DNA of 64,000 bases from Shimia_B sp039815465 (GTDB lineage Bacteria > Pseudomonadota > Alphaproteobacteria > Rhodobacterales > Rhodobacteraceae). Below the pieces are notes generated by a model that saw nothing but the letters and a program-made list of their open reading frames with translations, was not told the DNA's origin and did no database searches. The stretch is taken from contig JBCBZG010000011.1 of assembly GCA_039815465.1 (NCBI GenBank), positions 52,754 through 116,753 on the forward strand, written 5' to 3'. Both the position numbers and the translations under genes were made by a program. Positions 40,319 to 49,007 of this stretch are shown here, one piece after another (the first letter of the stretch is position 1; the number at the start of each line of letters is the position of its first letter).

Positions 40319-41160
40319 TGTGGCTCGTGGGAGCGGTGATCGTTTGGCTGGCGCTCTGGGGCGCCAATATCGCGCTCGCGCGGTCGGCCTATGCACGCAC
40401 CCTGCCGGTGCGGGTGGCGGTGCCGGTGCTGTTTGGCGTCGCGCTCGTTGTGCTCTGGGAGGGGCTGGTGCGCGGTTTGGGCGTGTCGCCTGTGATCCTG
40501 CCTGCTCCGTCCCAGGTGGCGGTCACATTTGCGGCCTCTACGGATATCCTATGGGTCGATTTCCAGCAAACGGTCGTGAAGGGTGCGCTGCGGGGCTATG
40601 TGATGGGGGCGGTGGCGGCGGTCGCGATTGCCATTCTCATCGACCGGAGCGCGTTTTTGACCCGGGGGCTGCTCCCCATCGGGAATTTTGTGGCGGCTCT
40701 TCCCATAGTTGGGATCGCGCCGATCCTCGTCAGTTGGTTTGGCTTTGACTGGCAGTCAAAGGCGGCAGTCGTCGTCGTCATGGTATTCTTTCCCATCCTG
40801 GTGAACACGGTGCAGGGCCTGCGGGAAACAGATGCGCTTAGCCGGGATCTGATGCGGACCTATGCGGCGGGGTATACGCAGACGCTGCTGAAGCTTAGGC
40901 TGCCTGCGGCGATGCCGTTTATCTTTAACGGGCTGAAAATCGCGGCCACGCTGGCGCTGATCGGGGCGATAGTTGCTGAATATTTCGGCTCCCCCACGCG
41001 CGGGATGGGGTTCCGCATCTCCACAGGGGTGGGCGCACTGGCCATCGACCTCGTCTGGGCTGAAATTGCATTGGCAGCGATGGCGGGGACGGCGTTTTAT
41101 GGCCTCGTCGCATGGATCGAGAAGCGGGTGACGTTCTGGCACCCATCACAGAGAGGCTGA
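40315..41160 (+). CDS. ABC transporter permease 2
   Basis: This permease of 281 aa has about six helices and the EAA loop in LMRTYAAGYTQTLLKLRLPAAMPFIFNGLKIAATLALIGAIVAEYFG. LRGYVMGAVAAVAIAILIDRSAFLTRGLLPIGNFVAALPIVGIAPILVSWFG is the preceding core. The two permeases are similar but not duplicated. The start ATG 40315 overlaps the first permease stop. It is followed 38 bases later by the binding-protein gene. Confidence 0.9.
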   Translation: MMWLVGAVIVWLALWGANIALARSAYARTLPVRVAVPVLFGVALVVLWEGLVRGLGVSPVILPAPSQVAVTFAASTDILWVDFQQTVVKGALRGYVMGAVAAVAIAILIDRSAFLTRGLLPIGNFVAALPIVGIAPILVSWFGFDWQSKAAVVVVMVFFPILVNTVQGLRETDALSRDLMRTYAAGYTQTLLKLRLPAAMPFIFNGLKIAATLALIGAIVAEYFGSPTRGMGFRISTGVGALAIDLVWAEIALAAMAGTAFYGLVAWIEKRVTFWHPSQRG

Positions 41161-41198
41161 GGGAACAGCCCATAGTTAGACAACAAAGGAGTGAAACG

Positions 41199-42185
41199 AT
41201 GAAACTCAAGACAACACTGGCCGCAAGCGCGCTGGCGCTGATGGCGGGCGGGGCGATGGCCGCCGATGAGGTGAAGCTGCAGCTGCAATGGGTCACGCAG
41301 GCCCAGTTTGCGGGCTACTATGTGGCGCTGGACAATGGGTACTATGAGGAGGCGGATCTCGACGTGACGATCCTGCCGGGTGGGCCGGATATCGCGCCGC
41401 CGCAGGTGCTGGCGGGTGGCGGCGCGGATGCGATGCTGAACTGGATGCCGTCGGCGCTCGCAGCCCGCGAACGGGGCCTGCCGGTGGTGAACATCGCGCA
41501 GCCGTTCAAATCCTCGGGCCTCATGCTCACCTGCTGGAAGGACACCGGCATCACCGGGCCGCAGGATTTCAAGGGTCGCACCATCGGCGTTTGGTTCTTT
41601 GGCAACGAGTACCCGTTCCTGAGCTGGATGAGCCAGGAGGGCATTTCCACCGATGGTGGTGAGGATGGCGTGACGGTTCTCAAGCAGGGCTTTAACGTCG
41701 ATCCGCTGCTCCAGCGGCAGGCGGACTGCATCTCCACCATGACCTACAACGAGTATTGGCAGGTGATTGATGCGGGCGTCAGCCCCGATGAGCTTGTGAC
41801 CTTCAAGTACGAGGACATGGGTGTCGCGACGCTCGAGGACGGGATTTACGTGCTCGAAGAGAACCTGGAAGACCCGGCTTTCGTGGACAAGATGACCCGC
41901 TTCGTCGCAGCCTCCATGAAAGGCTGGAAATGGGCCGAGGAGAACCCAGAGGATGCCGCGATGATCGTGCTCGACAACGATCAGACCGGTGCCCAGACCG
42001 AAGAGCATCAGGTGCGCATGATGGGCGAGATTGCCAAGCTCACCGCGGGCTCTGACGGGTCGCTTGATCCGGCGGATTTTGATCGCACGGTGGCGACGCT
42101 GCTGGGCGGGGGTTCCGACCCCGTGATCACGATGGAGCCCGTGGGCGCCTGGACCCACGCCATTACTGACGCTGCGTTGAACTAG
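41199..42185 (+). CDS. ABC transporter substrate-binding protein, NMT1/THI5 type
   Basis: This periplasmic protein of 328 aa has a signal peptide (MKLKTTLAASALALMAGGAMAAD). The mature part begins EVKLQLQWVTQAQFAGYYVALDNGYYEEADLDVTILPGGPDI, the NMT1/THI5 signature, and includes QVLAGGGADAMLNW, FKGRTIGVWFFGNEYP, LLQRQADCISTMTYNEYWQVIDAG. Relatives bind thiamine-pyrimidine precursors, riboflavin or other pyrimidine-like ligands. Given its operon partners a pyrimidine or hydantoin is likely; a flavin or deazaflavin is an alternative. The ribosome site is AAAGGAG. Confidence 0.92.
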   Translation: MKLKTTLAASALALMAGGAMAADEVKLQLQWVTQAQFAGYYVALDNGYYEEADLDVTILPGGPDIAPPQVLAGGGADAMLNWMPSALAARERGLPVVNIAQPFKSSGLMLTCWKDTGITGPQDFKGRTIGVWFFGNEYPFLSWMSQEGISTDGGEDGVTVLKQGFNVDPLLQRQADCISTMTYNEYWQVIDAGVSPDELVTFKYEDMGVATLEDGIYVLEENLEDPAFVDKMTRFVAASMKGWKWAEENPEDAAMIVLDNDQTGAQTEEHQVRMMGEIAKLTAGSDGSLDPADFDRTVATLLGGGSDPVITMEPVGAWTHAITDAALN

Positions 42186-42192
42186 CGCGCGC

Positions 42193-42224
42193 GCCCCGGC
42201 TGGGAGACTGGCCGGGGCGATTTT
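42193..42224 (+). terminator. Rho-independent terminator after the importer genes
   Basis: GCCCCGGC (42193-42200) pairs with GCCGGGGC (42211-42218) around a ten-base loop, followed by GATTTTCT. It follows the stop of the binding-protein gene and should end the 28-42 kb operon before the metallo-beta-lactamase-fold gene. Confidence 0.75.
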
Positions 42225-42259
42225 CTGTGGTAGGCTGCCCCCGAAACAGGGAGGAAGAC

Positions 42260-43141
42260 ATGCCACATGCCGTCGACTTGACCCAACGGCCCGAGGTCAC
42301 CGGGTTCTTCGATGCCGGCTCCAACACCATCAGCTATGTCGTTAAAGATCCAGGCTCTGCGGCCTGCGCGATCATTGACCCGGTGATGGAGTTCGATCAG
42401 GCGCGGGGTGCGCTGACCTTTGAAGGGGCGGACCGGATCATTGATTTCGTGACGGAGCAGGGGCTCACGGTGGATTGGATCATTGAGAGCCACGTCCACG
42501 CCGACCACCTGAGTGCGGCGCCGTACATGCAGGAGCGTGTCGGCGGGAAGATCGGGATCGGCGCGAAGGTCATCGAGGTGCAGGAGACCTTTGGCAAGGT
42601 GTTCAACGAGGGCACGGAGTTCCAGCGCGACGGGTCGCAGTTCGATCAGCTGTTTCAGGATGAGGATACGTATGAGGTGGGCGGGCTGCACTGCTTTGCG
42701 CTGCATACGCCCGGGCACACGCCCGCCTGCATGGTCCATGTGATGGGCGATGCGGCGTTTACAGGTGACACGCTCTTTATGCCCGATGGGGGGTCAGCGC
42801 GGTGTGATTTTCCGGGCGGGGATGCGGGGCAGCTCTATGACTCCATCCAGCGGATTTTGGCTCTGCCCGATGCCGTTCGGCTGTTCATCTGCCACGATTA
42901 CGGGCCCGGTGGGCGGGCGATTTCGTGGGAAACGACCGTGGGGGAGCAGCGGGCGGCGAACATCCATGTGGGTGGTGGCACACCTCGGGAGGATTTCATC
43001 AAGTTCAGGACGGAGCGCGATGCGCAGTTGGCAGTCCCGAAGCTGATCCTACCGTCGCTACAGGTGAATATGCGCGGCGGCGAGGTGCCCGTGGATGAGG
43101 GCGGGAACATGGCGCTGAAGACGCCGATCAATCGGCTTTGA
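42260..43141 (+). CDS. MBL-fold metallo-hydrolase, persulfide-dioxygenase-like
   Basis: This metallo-beta-lactamase-fold protein of 293 aa has the metal-binding IIESHVHADHLSAAPYMQERVGGKIGIG (HxHxDH), LHTPGHTPACMVHV, FTGDTLFMPDGGSARCDFPGG and LFICHDYGPGGR. The spacing and the CDFPGGDA motif are those of ETHE1/BLH persulfide dioxygenases, which oxidise glutathione persulfide with Fe(II). The ATG 42260 has GGGAGGAAGAC upstream. It follows the operon terminator, so its link to the F420 genes is only positional. Confidence 0.88.
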   Translation: MPHAVDLTQRPEVTGFFDAGSNTISYVVKDPGSAACAIIDPVMEFDQARGALTFEGADRIIDFVTEQGLTVDWIIESHVHADHLSAAPYMQERVGGKIGIGAKVIEVQETFGKVFNEGTEFQRDGSQFDQLFQDEDTYEVGGLHCFALHTPGHTPACMVHVMGDAAFTGDTLFMPDGGSARCDFPGGDAGQLYDSIQRILALPDAVRLFICHDYGPGGRAISWETTVGEQRAANIHVGGGTPREDFIKFRTERDAQLAVPKLILPSLQVNMRGGEVPVDEGGNMALKTPINRL

Positions 43142-43177
43142 GCTTAGGATTAGTTGGTCCTTAGCAGCGACGTGCTC

Positions 43178-43223
43178 GCCCGACGGCACCGTCGGGCCGC
43201 GCCGATCCGCCCCCACGGGGCGG
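43178..43223. repeat. GC-rich double-hairpin element (variant copy)
   Basis: GCCCGACGG-CA-CCGTCGGGC (43178-43197) is followed by CCGCCCCCACGGGGCGG (43207-43223). The two-hairpin design matches the copies near 1.2, 1.4 and 13.3 kb, although the first stem has different bases. It is between convergent genes and probably ends transcription from both sides. Confidence 0.7.
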
Positions 43224-43261
43224 CGCGAACGCCACCCCTCGGACCGGCGCTATAGCCGATC

Positions 43262-46200
43262 TTACTCCGCAGCGATCCGCAGAGCGGCCGGGGATGAGAG
43301 CGGCTCTGGCTGCTCCACCTTTACCTCCGGCAGGGGCACTCGCCGGTGGATCAGGGCAAAGGCCGCGGGGGTAAAGAGGAACGACACCACCGTCGACAAG
43401 AGCACCCCACCCGCGATCGACACCGCAAAGGGCGGCCAAAAGGCCCCGCCATCGAGGATCAGGGGCAGAAAGCCGCCGAACGTCGTCACCGTGGTGGAGA
43501 TGATGTGGCGGCTCGACCCCGCGACGACGCGGGCCATGGCGGCGCGGTCGCCGCTCGCGGCCTCCGCATCGCTTTGCAGGCCGGTCAGGATGATGATTGC
43601 CGCGTTGATCGACACGCCAATCGACCCAATCACGCCGATGATCGCAATGATCCCAAACGGGTACTGCATGATCGCCAGCGACAGGATCGACAGGCCCGCG
43701 GACAGCACACAGACCACCAGGGCCACCCCCGTCAACCGGAAGGAGTTGAAGGTCAGCGCAATCGTCGCAATCGTGAGCGTCACGATCACCCCCATGGAGG
43801 CCATCAGGTTGTTGAGCGTGCTGTCGCGCGCATCAGAATCCCCGCCCAAGGACAAGGTGTAACCGTCCGGGAGGACGAACCCGGCCTGGTCCAGCGCAGT
43901 GAGCACGTCCTGCAGCGCCTCCTCGGGGAGGAGGTTCGGCACCAGGAACGCCTGGATCGTATTCTCCCGCTGGCCATTTCGGCGGATGATGACGCCCTCT
44001 GCCGGTTCCAGCACGGGGGTCGCGAGCGCCGACAGCGGCACCGCAGGGTAAAGCCCCTGCGCTGACAACGCAGCCGCGCCAGGCAACAGGATCGGCATGT
44101 CCGAGATCGCCGTCAGGTCGCCGCGCACGCCATCGCCCACGCGCACCCGGACGGGAAGCTGCTCTGTCCCCTCCACCAGACTGCCACCGGTGACGCCTAC
44201 GAGCGATGCGTTGAGCTGGGCGGCCACGTCGGTGACGTTGAGGCCAAGCAGCCGCGCTTGCAGTTCGTCGATTTCGAACCGGATCTGCGGCGCGCCGCCA
44301 TTGGTGCCGGTGCGCACGGTGGTGACACTGTCGAGATCGACCATGATCGCGCGAATCTCATCCCCCAAGCGCCGCAGTTCGGCGAGGTCCTGGCCTTCTA
44401 CCCGCAGTTCGACGGGGGCGGCGACGGGCGGGCCCTGGACGATGCCGCGCACGACGATCTGCGCCTCTGGGTGGTCGGCGCTAAAGCGGTCTTGCAACTC
44501 CGCGACGAGCCGTGCGGCGTCTTCGGCTGTGGTTGTGGTGATCATGGCTTGGGCAAAGCCCGGCTCCTGCGAGCGGCCGCCGGTGATATTGTAGTAGAAC
44601 GCGGGGCCCGATGTGCCGATGGTCCAGTAGACGGACGCCACGCCTGCATCGGCGCGCAGCTTGGCATCCATCGCCTCTACCGTAGCGCGGGTGCGGTCGA
44701 TGCCGGTGCCCGCGGGCATGTCGACCTCTAGGTAGAACTGGTCGCGGTCGATTCCGGGAAAGAACTGCGCCGTGAGCGTGCCCATGCTGGCAAACCCCAA
44801 CACCGGCAGAATAAGCGAGATCGCGAGGGACCGCACAGGGTTGCGCAGCGCCAGGTGCAAGAGCCGCTCAAAGACGCCAACGCGGCGCGGGCCGTCGGGC
44901 AGGGGGCGGGCGCGGATCATCCAGGCCGCAAGTGCAGGCGTCACCGTCAGTGCCACGATGAGCGACCAGATCAGCATCACAACGACCGAGATCGCGATGG
45001 AGCCCACGAAGTCCCCCGCCGGTCCAGGCAGAAGGATCATCGGCGTGAACGCCAGCGCCGTCGTGACGGTGGAGGCCAGGAGCGGCCCGCCCAGGCGGCG
45101 CACCGCGTCGCCCGCGGCCCCTTCGCGGTCCATGCCCGACGCCAGGCGGCGGCGCACCTCGTCACACATCACAATCGCTGCATCCACCAGCAGCCCGAGC
45201 GCCACGATAAGCCCTGTCACCGACATTTGGTGCAGCGGGATGCCCATGAAGTTCAGTGTGGCCAGCGTGGCCAGCGACACCACCGGCAGCACAAGCGCGA
45301 CGATCAGCGCCGCCTGCAGGCCGAGCGTCACGAGCAGCACCGCGATCACGAGCCCGATGCCGATGGCCATGTTCAGCGCCACGTCCTGGAGCCGGTCTAC
45401 GGTGTAGGTAGATTGATCGAACAAGATGTCCTCGCTCAGCCCAAAGGGCACGGCGTCGGCGCCTGCGGCGAGCTCTTCGCGGACCCAGCTCATCCAGTTG
45501 TCGATCTGCACACCGTCTTGGGCGAGCGCGGCCACGAGTACGGCGGGCTGGCCGTTGGCGATGGCGATCTCAGCCGTCGGGGTGCGGATGCCGCGCGAAA
45601 TTTCGGCAATGTCTGCGAGCGTGACGGCCACGCCATCGGCGTTTTCGCGCAGCACGACGGCGCCGAGGCGGCCCAAGGCCTCGATCTCGCCCGAAACGGT
45701 GATGGATAGGTCCGCCACGTCCTGGAGCCGCCCAGCTTGGACCTTGCCATCCGCGGCGGTGATGAGGCGGGAGATATCGGTGGCGGTCAGGCCCAAGGCC
45801 GCGGCGGCGGTTTGATCGACGCTCACCAGGACCTCCTCATCGGGGACACCAAAGAGGTCGACGGCCCGCGTGGACGGGATGTTGCGCAGCCGGTCGGCCA
45901 GCGTTTCGGCGTGGCGGGCCAGAATTGGCGTGGGAACATCCGCATGGGTGGGGGTCACAGCAATGACCGCGGAGTAGGCGGAGATACCCTCCGCGTCGAA
46001 GTCGGGGGCGAGCACACCTGCGGGAAAGTTCGCCCGCGCCCGCGCAATCGCTTCGCGTGCGTCGGTCCAGGCCTGTTCGATTTCGGCGTCGGTGAGCGTT
46101 TCGATCAGGTCGATGGACACCGCCGACACGCCGCTGCGCGAGACGGAAGTGACTGTGTCGATCTCGGCGATCTGCCGCAGCTCCTGCTCGATCTCCGCCG

Positions 46201-46384
46201 TTACGAGCGCCTCGACCCGGGCCGGGTCAGCGCCGGGGAACTGCGTGGTGACGTTGGCAAAGAGGTTGGTGATGGTCGGGTCCTCTTGCCGCCCGAGGGA
46301 GATGAAGGCCGAGAGGCCCGCCGCGATCAGGGTCAAGAGGATGAGCGCGACGAGGCGGGGGTTACGGTAGGTAAGCGTGAGCAT
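43262..46384 (-). CDS. RND efflux transporter permease subunit
   Basis: This inner-membrane pump of 1040 aa belongs to the AcrB/MdtB-like RND family. It starts with MLTLTYRNPRLVALILLTLIAAGLSAFISLGRQEDPTITN, a helix followed by a periplasmic porter domain (FPGADPARVEALVTAEIEQEL), and has two sets of six helices with the large periplasmic loops between TM1-2 and TM7-8. A proton-relay Asp is in AIVMCDEVRRRL. The group is nearest to the multidrug RND families of Proteobacteria; the substrate is unknown. It follows its adaptor gene by three bases and has no outer-membrane factor beside it. Confidence 0.93.
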   Translation of the reverse strand: MLTLTYRNPRLVALILLTLIAAGLSAFISLGRQEDPTITNLFANVTTQFPGADPARVEALVTAEIEQELRQIAEIDTVTSVSRSGVSAVSIDLIETLTDAEIEQAWTDAREAIARARANFPAGVLAPDFDAEGISAYSAVIAVTPTHADVPTPILARHAETLADRLRNIPSTRAVDLFGVPDEEVLVSVDQTAAAALGLTATDISRLITAADGKVQAGRLQDVADLSITVSGEIEALGRLGAVVLRENADGVAVTLADIAEISRGIRTPTAEIAIANGQPAVLVAALAQDGVQIDNWMSWVREELAAGADAVPFGLSEDILFDQSTYTVDRLQDVALNMAIGIGLVIAVLLVTLGLQAALIVALVLPVVSLATLATLNFMGIPLHQMSVTGLIVALGLLVDAAIVMCDEVRRRLASGMDREGAAGDAVRRLGGPLLASTVTTALAFTPMILLPGPAGDFVGSIAISVVVMLIWSLIVALTVTPALAAWMIRARPLPDGPRRVGVFERLLHLALRNPVRSLAISLILPVLGFASMGTLTAQFFPGIDRDQFYLEVDMPAGTGIDRTRATVEAMDAKLRADAGVASVYWTIGTSGPAFYYNITGGRSQEPGFAQAMITTTTAEDAARLVAELQDRFSADHPEAQIVVRGIVQGPPVAAPVELRVEGQDLAELRRLGDEIRAIMVDLDSVTTVRTGTNGGAPQIRFEIDELQARLLGLNVTDVAAQLNASLVGVTGGSLVEGTEQLPVRVRVGDGVRGDLTAISDMPILLPGAAALSAQGLYPAVPLSALATPVLEPAEGVIIRRNGQRENTIQAFLVPNLLPEEALQDVLTALDQAGFVLPDGYTLSLGGDSDARDSTLNNLMASMGVIVTLTIATIALTFNSFRLTGVALVVCVLSAGLSILSLAIMQYPFGIIAIIGVIGSIGVSINAAIIILTGLQSDAEAASGDRAAMARVVAGSSRHIISTTVTTFGGFLPLILDGGAFWPPFAVSIAGGVLLSTVVSFLFTPAAFALIHRRVPLPEVKVEQPEPLSSPAALRIAAE

Positions 46385-46387
46385 CGA

Positions 46388-47536
46388 TTAGCCCTCCTGC
46401 ACTGGCATGGGCAGGACGCGCTGGCCGGGGACCACGCGCTGGGTGCCTGCGTCGACGATGCGCGTGCCGGGCGGGAAGGAGCCCCGCACAAAGACACGGG
46501 CATCATCGGCGTGAACGACGACCGCGTTGGCACGGCGCACGATGTCGCTGTCATCAAGGACCAGGAGCGTCCACTGACCGCGCTCCCCCTCTTTTAAGCT
46601 GTCGAGCGGGACCCAGGTGCCATCGGCGGTGACTTGGGTGTTGATGGCCACCTCAACGGTCTGACCAAAGGCCGCGTTGAGCGGTGCCGTGGGACGATAG
46701 AGCGCAGTCCGAGTGCGGGTGATGGGGTCGATGTCGGGGCGCAGTGTGATGAATTCCGCCGGGATCTGCGCACCTGCGAGCGCGATCTGGGCCGTTTGCA
46801 GGCTGGCCGGGTCAAGCGAGAGTGGAAGGCCCACGCGAATCAATGGCGCGGAAGTTTGGACGATCTCAAGGACGGGCTGCCCGGGGTTCATGGCCTCGCC
46901 GCCATCGACGAAGCGGCGGGTGATGCGGCCATCGAAGGGGGCGGTGAGCGTGGACTTGCTCAGCCGGATGTCGATGGTGCCGAGCGCTGCGTTTAGCTCC
47001 CGAATGCGCGCGGTGAGCTCATCCTCGGCAGCGATGGCTTGGTCGAGCTGCTCTTGCGAGGCAAAGCCACGGTCGAGGAGCGCTGTAGCCCGGTCCAGCC
47101 GCTGCGAGGCAAAATCGAGCTGCGCCGCGATGGCATCGCGCGAGGACACGAGTTGCGCTTGTTCCGCGAGGATGAGGTCAGTGTTTTGCGTGGCGAGCGT
47201 GTCGCCTGCGCGGACGATGTCGCCCTCATCCACCGTGATTGTGGCCAACTGCCCGGGCAGCTCAAAGGATGTTTGCACGGTGCGGGCTGGTTCGACCTGG
47301 CCCACAAAGGACCGCGTCTGGGCAAAGCCATCGGACGGGGTGAGCGCGGTGACGGCCACCCGAGTGAGCGGCGCGGCCTCCGGCGCGGGCACGGCGTCGG
47401 CGCGCGCCTGGAAATAGCCCTGGCCCACGTAAACGCCCGCGGCGGCGCCTGCGATGACGGCCAGTGTCAGCGTGATCCGCAGCAGGAGCCGTGCGGCCCG
47501 TTTGATCATCGAGGGGGAGGAAGGTTCGGCAGCCAT
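46388..47536 (-). CDS. RND efflux periplasmic adaptor (MFP) subunit
   Basis: This membrane-fusion protein of 382 aa starts MAAEPSSPSMIKRAARLLLR with an N-terminal helix (ITLTLAVIAGAAAGVYVGQGYF). The lipoyl half-motifs are SFELPGQLATITVDEGDIVRAGDTLATQNTDL and STLTAPFDGRITRRFVDGGEAMNPGQPVLEI, separated by a coiled-coil hairpin (AQLVSSRDAIAAQLDFASQRLDRATALLDRGFASQEQLD). The beta-barrel and membrane-proximal domains follow. It links the pump to an outer-membrane channel encoded elsewhere. The divergent tetR shares the operator region. Confidence 0.92.
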   Translation of the reverse strand: MAAEPSSPSMIKRAARLLLRITLTLAVIAGAAAGVYVGQGYFQARADAVPAPEAAPLTRVAVTALTPSDGFAQTRSFVGQVEPARTVQTSFELPGQLATITVDEGDIVRAGDTLATQNTDLILAEQAQLVSSRDAIAAQLDFASQRLDRATALLDRGFASQEQLDQAIAAEDELTARIRELNAALGTIDIRLSKSTLTAPFDGRITRRFVDGGEAMNPGQPVLEIVQTSAPLIRVGLPLSLDPASLQTAQIALAGAQIPAEFITLRPDIDPITRTRTALYRPTAPLNAAFGQTVEVAINTQVTADGTWVPLDSLKEGERGQWTLLVLDDSDIVRRANAVVVHADDARVFVRGSFPPGTRIVDAGTQRVVPGQRVLPMPVQEG

Positions 47537-47552
47537 GTCTCGGTCCACTTTA

Positions 47553-47592
47553 AAAGTTAGCGCCTCTCACATATGTAAGAGTTTCTAACTTT
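47553..47592. promoter_or_regulatory. Nested palindromic operator of the RND/tetR pair
   Basis: The outer repeat is AAAGTTAG (47553-47560) with CTAACTTT (47585-47592). Inside it lies CTCTCACATATGTAAGAG (47564-47581), a palindrome with one mismatch. The region is in the 89-base divergent spacer, AT-rich, and suited to binding of a TetR dimer or pair of dimers. Confidence 0.7.
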
Positions 47593-47625
47593 GACAAGTA
47601 AAAATCTTCGGTGCAGGGTAAGAGC

Positions 47626-48231
47626 ATGGCAAAATCAGACACAGTCGAACGGCGTTCAGCCTATCATCACGGCGATTTGCGGGGGGCGTTGATCCTCGCA
47701 ACGCGGCAGCTGATCGAGGAAAAGGGGATTGACCATTTCTCCGTCTCGGATGCGTGCCGTTTGGCGGGGGTGTCGACGGCGGCGCCCTATAAGCACTTCA
47801 AAAGTAAGGAAGGTATGGTGGAGGCCGCTGTCGTGGATGCGATGGAGCGGCACCACGCTGGCCTCGTGGAAGACATCGCAAAGACCGAAAAGGGCAGCAT
47901 GGAGCGGATCGTTGCGATGGGGCTGAACTATATTGGGTTCGCTGTGAGCGAGCCCGCGATGTTCAAGCTCCGCTTTGGCCATAACGAGCCGGAGGACTCA
48001 GCGACATCCGTGGCAGGTCAAGAAGTCTACCTTGCCGTTCAGGAGGAGGTGCGCGCTGCGCTGCGCGAGCCGGTCATCAATGACAGGGTGCTCGAGCGGT
48101 CCTTTATGCTGTGGAGCTTTGTCCACGGCTTGTCTTATCTGTCGATGAACCCAAACCACTTGGACAAAAGCGGGTCACAACCGCTGGAGCCGCTTCTGCA
48201 CAACGTCGCGCGACGGGTGCTGGCAGACTAG
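47626..48231 (+). CDS. TetR-family repressor of the RND pump
   Basis: This 201-aa regulator reads MAKSDTVERRSAYHHGDLRGALILATRQLIEEKGIDHFSVSDACRLAGVSTAAPYKHFKSKEGMVEAAV in its N-terminal HTH, with the YHHGDLR motif of the AefR/PhlF-like group that often governs efflux. The C-terminal part (AMGLNYIGFAVSEPAMFKLRFGH, SFMLWSFVHGLSYLSMN) is the ligand domain. It is divergent from the adaptor and most likely represses both promoters through the nested palindrome. A bidirectional terminator follows. Confidence 0.92.
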   Translation: MAKSDTVERRSAYHHGDLRGALILATRQLIEEKGIDHFSVSDACRLAGVSTAAPYKHFKSKEGMVEAAVVDAMERHHAGLVEDIAKTEKGSMERIVAMGLNYIGFAVSEPAMFKLRFGHNEPEDSATSVAGQEVYLAVQEEVRAALREPVINDRVLERSFMLWSFVHGLSYLSMNPNHLDKSGSQPLEPLLHNVARRVLAD

Positions 48232-48273
48232 CCACGCGGTTAGGCCAGGTTGGAAAACCAGGCTCCAAAATGC

Positions 48274-48302
48274 AGAAGGGCGGGAGACACTCCCGCCCTT
48301 CT
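48274..48302. terminator. Bidirectional hairpin terminator
   Basis: AGAAGGGCGGGAG-ACA-CTCCCGCCCTTCT is a 13-bp perfect stem with a three-base loop, between the convergent tetR and the secreted hypothetical gene. The flanking A and T bases make it usable from both strands. Confidence 0.8.
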
Positions 48303-48320
48303 AAATCCTTGTGCTGGACC

Positions 48321-48746
48321 TTAGCCCTGGCTGCGGCTCAGCACTTCCCGTGCGACGCTGCCCTCCGGCGCTTCGACTTCGCCGGCGCTCACACGGGAGG
48401 CGACTTCAACCACTATCTCGATAGCGTCGGCCTGGGCCACGTCACCAGAGGCCGCGCCGAATACTTCAGTCACCTCGGTCGTCACGGCCGCTGCAACTGA
48501 CACAATCACTGCCGATGGGATCTGCTCACGCTGTGCGCGAAGGCTCGTTGCCAGCTGCCGCACAGCGACCTGCCGTGCTTCTGGGGTGAGTACCCGAGAC
48601 TGGGCGATGTATGTTGCGACAGCAGCTTCGCATTCCGCTGCCGAACCTGTTGCGCCACATGCGAGTTCAACGTCGCTGATTACCTGCGCGGAACCAGGGC
48701 CCGCCATCATGATCGCAAGCGAAGCAGTCGCTAGAAACTTTTTCAT
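48321..48746 (-). CDS. Secreted hypothetical protein
   Basis: This 141-aa exported protein has a signal peptide MKKFLATASLAIMMAGPGSAQ. The mature part starts DVELACGATGSAAECEAAVATYIAQSRVLTPEARQ with two cysteines, then a helical, acidic region without recognisable domain. It resembles small Roseobacter exported proteins of unknown role, so I assign no function. ATG 48746 has AAGGTG upstream; the GTG at 48755 is an alternative. Confidence 0.75.
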   Translation of the reverse strand: MKKFLATASLAIMMAGPGSAQVISDVELACGATGSAAECEAAVATYIAQSRVLTPEARQVAVRQLATSLRAQREQIPSAVIVSVAAAVTTEVTEVFGAASGDVAQADAIEIVVEVASRVSAGEVEAPEGSVAREVLSRSQG

Positions 48747-49007
48747 GCTATTCACCTTGTTGTACGCCTGTCACACAATGCAGGCTGCCGCACTGGGGTT
48801 GTGCTAGCATGCTGCCTAATCCTACGCCAGTGGTTTTAGTTCATGTTTTGATGCTCAAAAGTACAGCTGTGCTGAATTAGCGGAATTTTGCCTAATTCTT
48901 ATGCGCTTGGCCTTGCGCAACTGTCTGTTCTAGTGTGGACAGCAGCGCTGGCCGCGTAGCGTTCGGCCCGCGAGTTGGGTCAGAGTAGGACTTTTAATGG
49001 GCACCCT
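48747..49007. promoter_or_regulatory. AT-rich divergent region before the EPS genes
   Basis: This 261-base region separates the minus-strand hypothetical from the exopolysaccharide genes. It contains the inverted repeat GAATTAG (48874-48880) / CTAATTC (48892-48898), with 11 bases between, and AT-rich flanks. This is a candidate operator. No recognised promoter consensus can be assigned. Confidence 0.45.
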
